Origin: Lachnospiraceae bacterium UBA7110
Lineage (GTDB): Bacteria > Bacillota > Clostridia > Lachnospirales > Lachnospiraceae
Direction of reading: 5' to 3'
Assembly: GCA_002492295.1 (NCBI GenBank)
Contig: DKYC01000013.1
Location: forward strand, 484 to 8,691
Length of the DNA: 8,208 nt
Shown here: positions 1 through 6,184 of the stretch, piece after piece
How positions within the stretch are numbered: position 1 is the first letter of the stretch
How the letters are laid out: every line of letters starts with the position of its first letter
The notes under the pieces: model-generated
Seen by the model: only the letters and a program-made list of their open reading frames with translations
Database searches by the model: none
Told to the model about the DNA's origin: nothing
Made by a program: the position numbers and the translations under genes

Positions 1-1050
1 AAGCCCCGAACAGGGCACGTCCGCAATCACGATGTCCGCCGTCTGCTGCCCATCGCACGCCAGTGCGTCGCAAACCGCAGCTAAGACGCTGTCCCTGTCC
101 AAACCGCAGCGCACAAAATTCTCCTGCATCAGCGCAACTTTTTGTTCCGAAATATCCCTTGCCTCGATTCGAAAATCGCCCCGGCAAACGCCCATATCCT
201 GCAGCAAATCCGCTGCCAGAATCGATTTCCCGCCCGGCGCGGCACAGACATCCACAATGCGAAGCGTTTCGCCTGCCGCTCTTTTCGCTGCCAAAAAATC
301 GCCTGACAAAAGTGCCCGAACAGCAAGCATACTGCTCACATCCTGTACCACAAACGCGCCTTCCTGATAAAACGGAAGGGTTGTCATATCGTCCGTCTTT
401 TCGATTTGATACGCGTCCCCAAAATACGGATGAGCCGTCATTTTGCCGCCGCGCGCCGCAAGCGCCTCCTGCAATGCATCCTTTACGGATTTGTCGCGCA
501 GACGCACTGTAACAGGATGCTCCATCAGCAGCCCCTCCAGCACGGCGTGCGTTTTCTCCTCACCAAGCTGGCTTGTCCAAAGATTCACAATCCATTCAGG
601 CATGGAGTATTCCACGGACAAATTCGGGTAGACCAGCGTATCCTTATTTTTTGCAATATTGCGCAGCACGCCGTTCACAAAGCCCTTTAGTGTCGCAAAA
701 CCTTTTTTCTGCGCAAGCTTTACCGCCTCGTTGCACGCCGCCGAATCCGGCACAGCGTCCATGTACAGAATCTGATAAACACCCATGCGCAAAATCGCGC
801 GGATTTGCGGTTTTAGTTTGTCTGTCTTTACATTGGAATACTGATTAATGACAAAATCAAGCGTAATCATCCGCTCCAATGTACCCTCAAACAATCGCTT
901 GATAAAAGACTTTTCCTGCTGCGAAAGATAATTATATTTCCCTAAAACATCACGCACTGCTATATGCGAATAGGTTCCACCGCCGTTTCGGTTTTCCGTA
1001 ACCTCCATCAACAGCTCAAGCACAAGCAGGCGCAGATTGACTTTTTCCAT
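1..1050 (-). CDS. rsmB: 16S rRNA (cytosine(967)-C(5))-methyltransferase RsmB, 5' part (C-terminus beyond left edge)
   Basis: Cytoplasmic SAM-dependent enzyme that makes m5C in 16S rRNA. I translated 350 residues with no stop up to the window edge; full-length family members are about 430-450 residues, so roughly the last fifth is missing. Residues 1-140 are the NusB-like RNA-binding domain (YSHIAVRDVL, FIKRLFEGTLERMITLD, SAACNEAVKLA, KGFVNGVLRNIA). The methyltransferase domain follows, with the SAM-binding motif VDVCAAPGGKS and, at the very edge, ADVPCSGL, which is motif IV with one of the two conserved cysteines. The second, nucleophilic Cys would lie outside the window. I chose the start at 1050 because GGGAG lies just upstream. 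In-frame ATGs at 1068 and 1098 are alternatives; the one at 1098 overlaps the yugP stop and would add 16 residues. It is the last visible gene of the def-fmt-yugP-rsmB operon. Confidence 0.95.
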   Translation of the reverse strand, partial: MEKVNLRLLVLELLMEVTENRNGGGTYSHIAVRDVLGKYNYLSQQEKSFIKRLFEGTLERMITLDFVINQYSNVKTDKLKPQIRAILRMGVYQILYMDAVPDSAACNEAVKLAQKKGFATLKGFVNGVLRNIAKNKDTLVYPNLSVEYSMPEWIVNLWTSQLGEEKTHAVLEGLLMEHPVTVRLRDKSVKDALQEALAARGGKMTAHPYFGDAYQIEKTDDMTTLPFYQEGAFVVQDVSSMLAVRALLSGDFLAAKRAAGETLRIVDVCAAPGGKSILAADLLQDMGVCRGDFRIEARDISEQKVALMQENFVRCGLDRDSVLAAVCDALACDGQQTADIVIADVPCSGL

Positions 1051-1090
1051 TCTCTCCCTATTCTCCATTAAAGAACGCTGCCCTTGCGTT

Positions 1091-1795
1091 CTAGTCATCT
1101 CTCCTGTTTCCAAACAAAAGGATTAACCGCAGAAGCTGCAGTACAGACGCCGCTGCTGCCGCCACATAGGTCAGCGCCGCCGCTCTTAACACCTTCGCGC
1201 TCTTTGCCTGTTCTTCTCTTGTCACAATCCCGTACTGCTCAATGCACACAAGTGCCCTTCTCGACGCGTCAAACTCTACCGGAAGCGTCACAATCTGAAA
1301 CAGAACCGCAAGCGAAAACACCCAAATGCCAATATTGATAAGCAGCGTGCTGCCGCCAAACAAAATGCCGAGCAGAATGATTGGAATGCCAAGCTGCGAT
1401 CCGATATTTGCCGCCGGAACAAGCATTGTCCGCACCCTGAGCGGCGCATAATTTTCATCATGCTGCATCACATGACCACACTCATGCGCCGCCACGCCGA
1501 TTGCCGCCACCGACGTTGAACCGTACACGCTGTCCGAAAGCCGCACGGTTTTCGTGCGCGGATCGTAATGGTCAGTCAGTTCTCCCCTAATGCGCTCTAC
1601 CCGCACGTCATAAATTCCATTATTATGCAAAATCGTTTCCGCCGCCTGTGCCCCCGTCATACCCGAAAAGCTGCGCTCCCGCGCGTATCTGTGAAACGTC
1701 GAGCTCACCCGCGCGGACGCAATCATTGAGATAATCGCGCCAATCAGCACAAGCACATATGTCCAGTCCAAATAAAATCCATACGGATAAAACAT
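1091..1795 (-). CDS. yugP: YugP-type membrane zinc metallopeptidase (Zn_peptidase_2 family)
   Basis: Predicted integral-membrane zinc protease of 234 residues, close to the usual family length of about 225-235. The zinc-binding HExxH motif is HECGH at residues 104-108 within GVAAHECGHVMQH, and the conserved LPVEFDASRRA around 171-181 supplies the likely third ligand, Glu174. There are hydrophobic segments near residues 12-28, 135-168 (probably two passes) and 203-228, so the catalytic motif sits between membrane helices. The physiological substrate of this family is not known to me. The start at 1795 is set by AGGAGG seven bases upstream; an upstream in-frame ATG at 1816 would precede this site. 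It begins 24 bases after the fmt stop and ends 40 bases before rsmB, so it is almost certainly co-transcribed with both. This position between fmt and rsmB is common in Clostridia. Confidence 0.93.
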   Translation of the reverse strand: MFYPYGFYLDWTYVLVLIGAIISMIASARVSSTFHRYARERSFSGMTGAQAAETILHNNGIYDVRVERIRGELTDHYDPRTKTVRLSDSVYGSTSVAAIGVAAHECGHVMQHDENYAPLRVRTMLVPAANIGSQLGIPIILLGILFGGSTLLINIGIWVFSLAVLFQIVTLPVEFDASRRALVCIEQYGIVTREEQAKSAKVLRAAALTYVAAAAASVLQLLRLILLFGNRRDD

Positions 1796-1819
1796 CACAA
1801 TTCCTCCTTTTTCCAACGA

Positions 1820-2758
1820 TTATCTGTCAAAGCGCATCCCCGCTTTCCACTGGTTTCCAAGCAGAAATGTTTTCGTGTCCATGCGCTTTTTGCCTTCAAG
1901 CTGCAGCTCACAAATCTGCAGGATGCCTCTGCCGCACGCCACATCGATTGCATTCTTCGTGACGTTCACAAGCTCTCCTGCGCGTTCCATGCCATCAAAA
2001 TCGTTATCCGCCACCGCGCAACGCCACAGCTTGACACTCTTTCCATTCATATAAGTGTATGCACTTGGCCACGAATTTAAACCGCGCACAAGACGCTCGA
2101 TTTCCACCGCGCTTTTCTGCCAGTCAATTTTCCCAAGTGATTTATGCATCATTTTTGTGTGTGAGCTTTTCGCATCGTCCTGTTTGATTGGCGTAAGCTC
2201 GCCGCGCTCTAATTTTGGAAGGGTATCCACAATCAGCTTTGCGCCTTCTTTTGACAGCTTTTCAAAAAGGCTTTCCGCAGTTTCGTCCTGCGCAATCGGG
2301 ACAGTGACCGTCGAAAGAATGTCTCCTGTATCAACACCCTCGTCCATCTGCATAATCGTGACGCCTGTTTCCTGCTCGCCATTGATAATACACCAGTTAA
2401 TCGGCGACGCGCCTCTGTACTTTGGCAAAAGCGACGCATGGATATTCACGCACCCAAAACGCGGCATGGTTAAGATTTCCTTTGACAAAATCTGTCCGAA
2501 TGCCGCCACTACAAAAACATCCGCCTCATATTTGCGCAGCTCTTCCACCGCCTCCGGCGTTTTCACTTTTACGGGCTGAAACACCGGAATGCCGTATTTT
2601 TGCGCACATTCCTTCACAGGCGGATACTGCATCTGTCCGCTTCTTCCCTTCGCCTTGTCGGGCTGCGTCACTACAAGCACAACCTCATGCCCCGCAGCGA
2701 CAAGCGCCTCCAACGCACCTACGGAAAAATCGGGCGTTCCCATGAATATGATTTTCAT
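1820..2758 (-). CDS. fmt: methionyl-tRNA formyltransferase
   Basis: Transfers the formyl group of 10-formyl-tetrahydrofolate to the amino group of Met-tRNA(fMet), giving the initiator used in bacterial translation. It has 312 residues, the normal length. The N-terminal Rossmann-type domain starts MKIIFMGTPDFSV. The catalytic block NIHASLLPKYRGASPI (105-120) has the Asn105/His107 pair, and GVDTGDIL (141-148) has Asp143; these correspond to the Asn-His-Asp triad of the E. coli enzyme. The C-terminal OB-like tRNA-binding domain follows from about residue 205, with the conserved IERLVRGLNSWPSAYT. The start is set by GGAGG six bases upstream of the ATG at 2758; an in-frame ATG at 2782 lies before this site and is rejected. 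It lies 74 bases after def and 24 before yugP. Confidence 0.98.
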   Translation of the reverse strand: MKIIFMGTPDFSVGALEALVAAGHEVVLVVTQPDKAKGRSGQMQYPPVKECAQKYGIPVFQPVKVKTPEAVEELRKYEADVFVVAAFGQILSKEILTMPRFGCVNIHASLLPKYRGASPINWCIINGEQETGVTIMQMDEGVDTGDILSTVTVPIAQDETAESLFEKLSKEGAKLIVDTLPKLERGELTPIKQDDAKSSHTKMMHKSLGKIDWQKSAVEIERLVRGLNSWPSAYTYMNGKSVKLWRCAVADNDFDGMERAGELVNVTKNAIDVACGRGILQICELQLEGKKRMDTKTFLLGNQWKAGMRFDR

Positions 2759-2832
2759 TATCTGCCTCCATTTTTCATGCAAACTTATTCACAATGCAAA
2801 ACAAACCAATTTGTTTATGAGCATTTTCATTT

Positions 2833-3309
2833 TCAGCTTTCTTCCTCAGGCTCTACGTCAAAAAGCGGACCTTCCACCCGTTCCACGTACAGGTGCCCGT
2901 CCAAATGTTCGATTTCATGACAGAGCGCTCTTGCGACAAGCTCCTCACCTTCTATAATAAACGTGTTCAGCTCCTCGTCCTGCGCCTCGACTTTTACATA
3001 ATTCGGACGCTTCACGCTTCCTGCCTTTCCGGGCACGCTAAGACACGCCTCATTTCCCTCCTGCTCTCCGCTCTCCTCCAAAATGCGCGGATTAATCAGC
3101 AATATGGGATCCTCTCCTGTTGTGTCAATCACCACAATCCGTTTCAAAACCCCCACCTGAACGGCGGCAAGACCTACACCGTTTGATTCGTACATTGTTT
3201 CAAACATATCATCAATTAAATCCTGCACGCGCGGCGTAATCTCCTTAACCTCCTTTGATATTTTGTTCAATACGGGATCTCCTATTTCCCTGACCGTTCT
3301 AATCGCCAT
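2833..3309 (-). CDS. def: peptide deformylase
   Basis: Metal-dependent hydrolase that removes the N-formyl group from new polypeptides at the ribosome. It has 158 residues. All three family motifs are visible: GVGLAAVQ (44-51), EACLSVPG (87-94) with the metal-ligand Cys89, and CHEIEHLDG (130-138) with ligands His131 and His135 and catalytic Glu132. Two positions differ from the textbook consensus: Ala replaces Gly in EGCLS, and HExEH replaces HExDH. I believe such variants occur in Clostridia, so I read the protein as active. The start at 3309 has AAGGAG five bases upstream. An in-frame ATG at 3360 would add 17 basic residues (MDLKFKKRYRDRK...) that are not part of the deformylase fold, so I reject it. 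It is first in the def-fmt-yugP-rsmB operon. The gene often found upstream in Clostridia, priA, is absent. Confidence 0.97.
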   Translation of the reverse strand: MAIRTVREIGDPVLNKISKEVKEITPRVQDLIDDMFETMYESNGVGLAAVQVGVLKRIVVIDTTGEDPILLINPRILEESGEQEGNEACLSVPGKAGSVKRPNYVKVEAQDEELNTFIIEGEELVARALCHEIEHLDGHLYVERVEGPLFDVEPEEES

Positions 3310-3347
3310 GTTTCTCCTTACCTTTCTATCTCTATATCGTTTCTTAA

Positions 3348-3367
3348 ATTTTAAATCCATTTAAAAT
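3348..3367. repeat. perfect AT-rich dyad in the def leader (9-bp arms, 2-bp centre)
   Basis: The arms attttaaat and atttaaaat flank a central cc/gg. The dyad lies between the predicted def promoter and the def ribosome binding site, about 40 bases before the ATG. It could be a protein-binding operator or a weak RNA hairpin. With only A/T pairs in the arms, chance is also possible. Confidence 0.5.
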
Positions 3368-3384
3368 CTATTTTTTATCTATCC

Positions 3385-3416
3385 CAAAATATTCCAAACG
3401 GATTCGGAACATTCTA
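3385..3416 (-). promoter_or_regulatory. hairpin near the 5' end of the def leader
   Basis: Read on the minus strand, TAGAATGTTCCGAA and TTTGGAATATTTTG flank the 4-base loop TCCG and can form a continuous 14-pair stem. Four of the pairs are G-U, which favours formation in the minus-strand RNA rather than its complement. No U-tract follows, so this is not an intrinsic terminator. It would begin about 10 bases after the predicted transcription start and could stabilise or regulate the def mRNA (inference). Confidence 0.45.
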
Positions 3417-3432
3417 CTAGGAACATTTATAC

Positions 3433-3461
3433 AGTTTACAACATTCAGGCGATTTTATCAA
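3433..3461 (-). promoter_or_regulatory. predicted sigma-A promoter of the def-fmt-yugP-rsmB operon
   Basis: Minus strand: -35 TTGATA (3456-3461), a 17-base spacer, and -10 TAAACT (3433-3438). The -35 matches 5 of 6 consensus bases and the -10 matches 4 of 6. Transcription would start near 3426, leaving a leader of about 115 bases before def. The site lies just after the end of the VOC gene. Confidence 0.55.
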
Positions 3462-3531
3462 GGTTCTGACCAGACCGAATTTTATAAATATAAGTAAACT
3501 AATGATTCCGCCCTGTAAACCGGAACTTGTT

Positions 3532-3924
3532 TTACTCATGCAATTCCAACGGGAGCCCGTCCGGATCAAAGAAAAATGTCATTCTTTTGTGTGTATATTC
3601 ATCATACCGGATGGGCTCGCACGCAATTCCACACGCTTCCAATTCAGCAACAGTGGTCTCAATATCTTCCACGCGAAATGCCAAATGACGCAGACCGCAG
3701 GCTTCCGGACGATTGACGCGTTTGGGCGGATTCGGTTCCGCAAAGATTTCCAATTCAATTGCTTCTGTTCCTTCTCCAATTCTCAAATCCAGCTTCCAAT
3801 CCGCTCTCTGCTCCCGGTAGTTTTCCCTGATAACCTCAAATCCAAGCTTATCAACATAAAACTCCCTCGCTGCTGCAATATCGGAAACGATAATCGCGAT
3901 ATGATGAATGGCATTTAACTTCAT
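3532..3924 (-). CDS. gloA2: YaeR/SMU1112c-type VOC (glyoxalase I-like) metalloprotein
   Basis: Single-domain VOC-superfamily protein of 130 residues. It aligns from memory across its whole length with E. coli YaeR (HHIAI, GLRHLAF, DPDGLPLEL). The four expected metal ligands are visible: His8 in IHHIAI, Glu57 in AIELEIF, His80 in LRHLAF and Glu127 in PLELHE, so it should bind a divalent metal. The RPEACGLRHLAF signature is typical of this subgroup. Its true substrate is unclear; glyoxalase I activity on the methylglyoxal-glutathione adduct is not established for the subgroup. The start has GGAGG nine bases upstream. It is 58 bases downstream of the DUF3795-like gene and may be co-transcribed with it. 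Weak stem only at its 3' end, with no convincing terminator. Confidence 0.88.
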   Translation of the reverse strand: MKLNAIHHIAIIVSDIAAAREFYVDKLGFEVIRENYREQRADWKLDLRIGEGTEAIELEIFAEPNPPKRVNRPEACGLRHLAFRVEDIETTVAELEACGIACEPIRYDEYTHKRMTFFFDPDGLPLELHE

Positions 3925-3982
3925 TTTGATATTCCTCCCGTTCCAATTCGAATCTAGTTATTTTAGCCGCTTTATGGATTGT

Positions 3983-4417
3983 CTATCTCTTTTTATATAT
4001 GATGATTTCAGGATCCGCCCCATTGCATCCATATTCACACACGAGCAAATGACGATTGTCCGCAACAAGTCCATAGCATCTGTCACTGTCATATTTTTCA
4101 ACCTGATATCCAAGGTATATGCTTGAATCGTCAAGCAGCTTTATTTTTTCTCCGCTTGGCAGCGTATATTCCAAATTGACATAGGAACCGATTAGCGGAC
4201 AAAGAGTTGTTATGAGCGGCATATCCGCAATTCCAAGCGCGTTAAATTCTTCAATGAGCCGGTTTTTATATTCCATAAAGCAGTTTTCGCCGCCTGCTTT
4301 ATAACATTCCGCAGTAACACATTCGCCCCCAAAAGGGCTACCATTTGTCTCAGCGCAGCCTTTGCAGCGTTCCTTCCAGCCGCATCCGGCACAGTCCGTT
4401 TTGCATATTGTTTTCAT
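3983..4417 (-). CDS. Cys-rich DUF3795-like protein
   Basis: Protein of 144 residues with a putative zinc-binding N-terminus: cysteines at 5, 9, 12, 18, 21, 33, 38 and 46, in the pattern CKTDCAGC...CKGC...C....C.......C that recalls DUF3795 family proteins. The C-terminal half (about 70-144) has the motifs NLEYTLPSGEKIKLLDDSSIYLG, given here as key residues NLEYTLPSG and SIYLG, then DRCYGLVAD and LVCEYGCNG. It looks like a small beta-rich domain. There is no signal peptide or membrane segment, so it is probably cytosolic. Function is unknown. The start at 4417 is set by GGAGG and a second AAGG within ten bases upstream; longer in-frame versions would run back through the HicA-like gene in another frame. 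It follows that gene by 38 bases. The gene before it may once have overlapped its start codon by ATGA. Confidence 0.72.
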   Translation of the reverse strand: MKTICKTDCAGCGWKERCKGCAETNGSPFGGECVTAECYKAGGENCFMEYKNRLIEEFNALGIADMPLITTLCPLIGSYVNLEYTLPSGEKIKLLDDSSIYLGYQVEKYDSDRCYGLVADNRHLLVCEYGCNGADPEIIIYKKR

Positions 4418-4455
4418 TTGATACCTTCCTCCGTAAATGCTGATTCTTGTGTAAC

Positions 4456-4641
4456 CTACAGCTGTTTCTTCAATATTTCCCTCCACATATGGGGATGTAT
4501 TTCTCCTGTACCTTTTGAAACCTTCGTCAACTTAATATTGCCATCATCATCTATTTTCCGATAGAAATAGTGATCCGTATCCTTATACAATTCCCACCCA
4601 TCTCTATCACAAAATCTCTTTAGTTCTTTCCATCTTGACAT
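4456..4641 (-). CDS. HicA-like small protein, probably C-terminally truncated
   Basis: Small basic protein of 61 residues. WKELKRFCDRDGWEL, then DHYFYRK and a C-terminal GEIHPHMWREILKKQL, resembles the HicA fold (helix, three strands, helix). His24 in TDHYFYRK sits where HicA toxins carry the catalytic His of the GSHH motif, although the preceding Gly-Ser is absent. HicA proteins are mRNA interferases normally paired with HicB; no HicB is encoded next to it. The TAG stop at 4456-4458 is followed in frame by VTQESAFTEEGIK and a TGA that overlaps the next ATG. Relatives I recall continue after KKQL with an ITQEEF-like tail, so the TAG may be a recent nonsense mutation. The ribosome binding site is poor (GGGG ten bases upstream) and is buried in an inverted repeat. 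The family call is moderate. Confidence 0.6.
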   Translation of the reverse strand: MSRWKELKRFCDRDGWELYKDTDHYFYRKIDDDGNIKLTKVSKGTGEIHPHMWREILKKQL

Positions 4642-4760
4642 TGTAACATATCCCCTATCTTTTCAGGATTATCTATAATCAATGCTTTAAAAATATAGGG
4701 GATATGTTTTTTCCTATTTGGTTTTACATATTTTTTAATATGACTGGGCGCATAAATCAT
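4620..4760 (-). CDS. small ORF (46 aa) overlapping the HicA-like start
   Basis: Starts MIYAPSHIKKYVKPNRKKH and ends DMLQCQDGKN. It has a very good ribosome binding site, GGAGGAATAGGAG, with the last GGAG eight bases before the ATG at 4760, much better than that of the following gene. It is basic in its first half and has no membrane segment. It ends 22 bases inside the HicA-like gene in another frame, so ribosomes finishing it would pass over that gene's start. It begins 54 bases after the acetyltransferase. I do not recognise the family. It could be a leader peptide that controls the next gene, a small partner protein, or a chance frame. Confidence 0.5.
   Translation of the reverse strand: MIYAPSHIKKYVKPNRKKHIPYIFKALIIDNPEKIGDMLQCQDGKN
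4645..4708. repeat. 14-bp perfect inverted repeat covering the HicA-like ribosome binding region
   Basis: The arms are aacatatcccctat (4645-4658) and ataggggatatgtt (4695-4708); after one mismatch, four more T-A pairs extend the stem inward. On the minus-strand RNA the downstream arm contains the GGGG that would serve as ribosome binding site and ends three bases before the HicA-like ATG at 4641. Both arms lie within the 46-codon ORF. On the plus strand the second arm is followed by TTTTTT, but no gene reads that way. Confidence 0.8.
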
Positions 4761-4814
4761 TAACACTTCTCCTATTCCTCCATATCATTTTGCAGTAAAA
4801 CGATATTTGATTTT

Positions 4815-5231
4815 CTATAAAACTTTCCTGAAAAACAATTCCATAGGCTGGTCAAATGGCGTATGATTGAAAACCAATCCTCCGCAGTCAATATATCCCA
4901 ATTTCCGGTATAAATGCTGCGCCTCCTCGTCAGCCTGCGTGGAAATCAGTGTCATCCGACAGCCTTGCTTTTTCATTTCCGCTTCCCAACACATGACTGC
5001 CTGTTTTGCAAATCCGTTGCCGCGGAATTCTTGTTTTATGAATAAAAAATTCAGAAACGGGAACTGATCCCATAAAAAGCAATGTGACATGGCTCCAATC
5101 CGTTGATTTTCTTCCCAAATCACATAGCCGGACTTTGTATGTACACGGTTTGCAAAACCCGTATCATCAATGTGCTTATCGATGCACATGACAAAGTTTT
5201 TATCATATTCTGTTACCACTTTTATTTCCAC
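4815..5231 (-). CDS. GNAT-family N-acetyltransferase
   Basis: Predicted acetyl-CoA-dependent acetyltransferase of 138 residues, one GNAT domain. The acetyl-CoA pyrophosphate-binding motif A is visible as FIKQEFRGNGFAKQAV (64-79), with the QxxRGNGxA core, followed by helix residues and strand RMTLIST (92-98). Motif B is HLYRKLGYIDCG (106-117). The N-terminal substrate region has no motif I can assign, so the substrate (protein, small molecule or antibiotic) is unknown. The start is GTG at 5231, with GGGGG eight bases upstream; no ATG in a suitable place competes. It is separated from the PIN toxin by 167 bases and from the downstream 46-codon ORF by 54 bases. It may head the transcription unit that contains the HicA-like and DUF3795-like genes. 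Confidence 0.87.
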   Translation of the reverse strand: MEIKVVTEYDKNFVMCIDKHIDDTGFANRVHTKSGYVIWEENQRIGAMSHCFLWDQFPFLNFLFIKQEFRGNGFAKQAVMCWEAEMKKQGCRMTLISTQADEEAQHLYRKLGYIDCGGLVFNHTPFDQPMELFFRKVL

Positions 5232-5398
5232 TCTATCTTCCCCCTGCTGCTGTTAAGATTATATTTTAGAAAATCCCTGATGAAGATGTAATCGTAAACA
5301 CTCCCTTTTCACAGACCAATGCCCTTATGACAAATCCCGTTATTTTCTGCCCATTTACACGCTTTTGCATTTTTATTATTCAATAATCGGTTTTGCAA
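5232..5398. other. AT-rich spacer with a possible coding remnant
   Basis: No gene assigned. In frame after the PIN stop, 29 codons are open down to a TGA at 5309-5311 and contain NAKACKWAENNGICHKGIGL, which reads like the C-terminal tail of a real protein. It has no start codon or ribosome binding site of its own. It may be a decayed fragment or chance. The GTG and ribosome binding site of the acetyltransferase lie at the left end. I see no clear terminator for the PIN gene. Confidence 0.3.
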
Positions 5399-5818
5399 TC
5401 ATGTCAATTCCCCTACTGTTATACATTTTATTTCCCTAAACTGCCTTAGCTGTTTATCATTCGTCAGGAACAAATCACATCCGCACAAACACGCAGATGC
5501 CAACTGTAAAGCATCCATGGATTTAAACCCTTTATATTCTGCCCTTATTTGAGCCGCCTTTTCAGCTATTGCCACATCAATACATTTAACTTCTATGTCC
5601 ATTCCATCAATAAAACCATAAAAGGCATTTATCAGTCTTACATTATTTTGCTGATAAGGATATGTCAAATATTCCGTAATAGTCACAGCTGATGTAACAT
5701 AATCACAATTACCACACTCTTTCCAAAATTTCCTCATTTTGGGATAATATGATTCATTATTCTCTAAATAATATACAATTGGGGCTGTATCTAAAAATAC
5801 TTTCTTAAAATCTGTCAT
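5399..5818 (-). CDS. PIN-domain (VapC-like) toxin ribonuclease
   Basis: PIN-fold endoribonuclease of 139 residues, the expected length for VapC-type toxins. The acidic metal-binding residues are all present: Asp10 in VFLDTAPIVYYL, Glu49 in TITEYL, Asp102 in SMDALQLASA, and Asp121 in LTNDKQL. Such toxins cut tRNA or other RNA when their antitoxin is lost. The RNA target here cannot be read from sequence. The ATG at 5818 lies inside the end of the antitoxin gene with a 14-base overlap, in a different frame, which points to translational coupling and antitoxin-first synthesis. All catalytic residues being intact argues for a functional toxin. Confidence 0.9.
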   Translation of the reverse strand: MTDFKKVFLDTAPIVYYLENNESYYPKMRKFWKECGNCDYVTSAVTITEYLTYPYQQNNVRLINAFYGFIDGMDIEVKCIDVAIAEKAAQIRAEYKGFKSMDALQLASACLCGCDLFLTNDKQLRQFREIKCITVGELT

Positions 5819-6056
5819 TATCCCTCAGCTCCCTTATATATTGGTCTATTTCTTCTGCCGTTCTTCCACTGGAAATGACAAAAGCATCTGATTCAATCAA
5901 ATGCATTCTCTTTTCTGCTCTTTCTGCTATTCTCTGTCTGTGAAATTTATCTAAAATAGTAATAATTACTTCATCGCCTGTATTAAAATTTTTACGATCC
6001 TCTTCATTCACTACTATTTGGGTTCCATCATAATATCCTTTTACTGCTGCTAACAC
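5805..6056 (-). CDS. antitoxin partner of the PIN toxin (AbrB-like N-terminus)
   Basis: Protein of 83 residues. The N-terminal part (1-35), with KGYYDGTQIVVNEEDRKNF and TGDEVIITILD, resembles the swapped-hairpin AbrB/MazE-type DNA-binding domain. The rest (about 40-83), RAEKRMHLIESDAFVISSGRT then AEEIDQYIRELRDNDRF in key residues, is helical and would wrap the toxin, as in other antitoxins. The start is GTG at 6056 with GGAGG seven bases upstream. It is directly upstream of and overlaps the toxin. It probably binds the palindrome in its own promoter to autoregulate (family knowledge plus inference). Confidence 0.82.
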   Translation of the reverse strand: MLAAVKGYYDGTQIVVNEEDRKNFNTGDEVIITILDKFHRQRIAERAEKRMHLIESDAFVISSGRTAEEIDQYIRELRDNDRF

Positions 6057-6131
6057 AAGAATACCTCCCTATCTTAATCATCAAATTTGCTCCCATAATG
6101 ATAAATCTTTTTGACACATTTATTATTAGAT

Positions 6132-6160
6132 ATGATATCATTATCAATCTTTAATTACAA
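6132..6160 (-). promoter_or_regulatory. toxin-antitoxin promoter with overlapping palindromic operator
   Basis: Minus strand: -35 TTGTAA (6155-6160), 17-base spacer, -10 TATCAT (6132-6137). A perfect 10-bp palindrome, ATGATATCAT (6132-6141), covers the -10, and TGATAA/TTATCA half-sites occur on both sides. This is the arrangement expected for repression by the antitoxin-toxin complex. The site is about 75 bases before the antitoxin GTG. Confidence 0.55.
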
Positions 6161-6184
6161 CCGATAGTCAGAACGTTTTTCAAT

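Noticed and set aside
32..848. Several plus-strand open frames of 60-150 codons over the left end
   Set aside because: They are antisense to rsmB, which has clear motifs on the minus strand; they have no family motifs and an unnatural Pro/Ser/Arg-rich composition.
2799..2816. aaacaaa/tttgttt stem between def and fmt
   Set aside because: It is a 7-pair stem with a single G-C pair, too weak to be a terminator within an evident operon.
3506..3525. TTCCG/CGGAA stem after the VOC gene as a terminator
   Set aside because: The stem has only five or six pairs with a 10-base loop, and no U-tract follows on the minus strand.
4645..4712. Inverted repeat plus TTTTTT as a plus-strand terminator or a small mobile element
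   Set aside because: No plus-strand gene ends nearby, the loop is 36 bases, and no target-site duplication flanks the arms.
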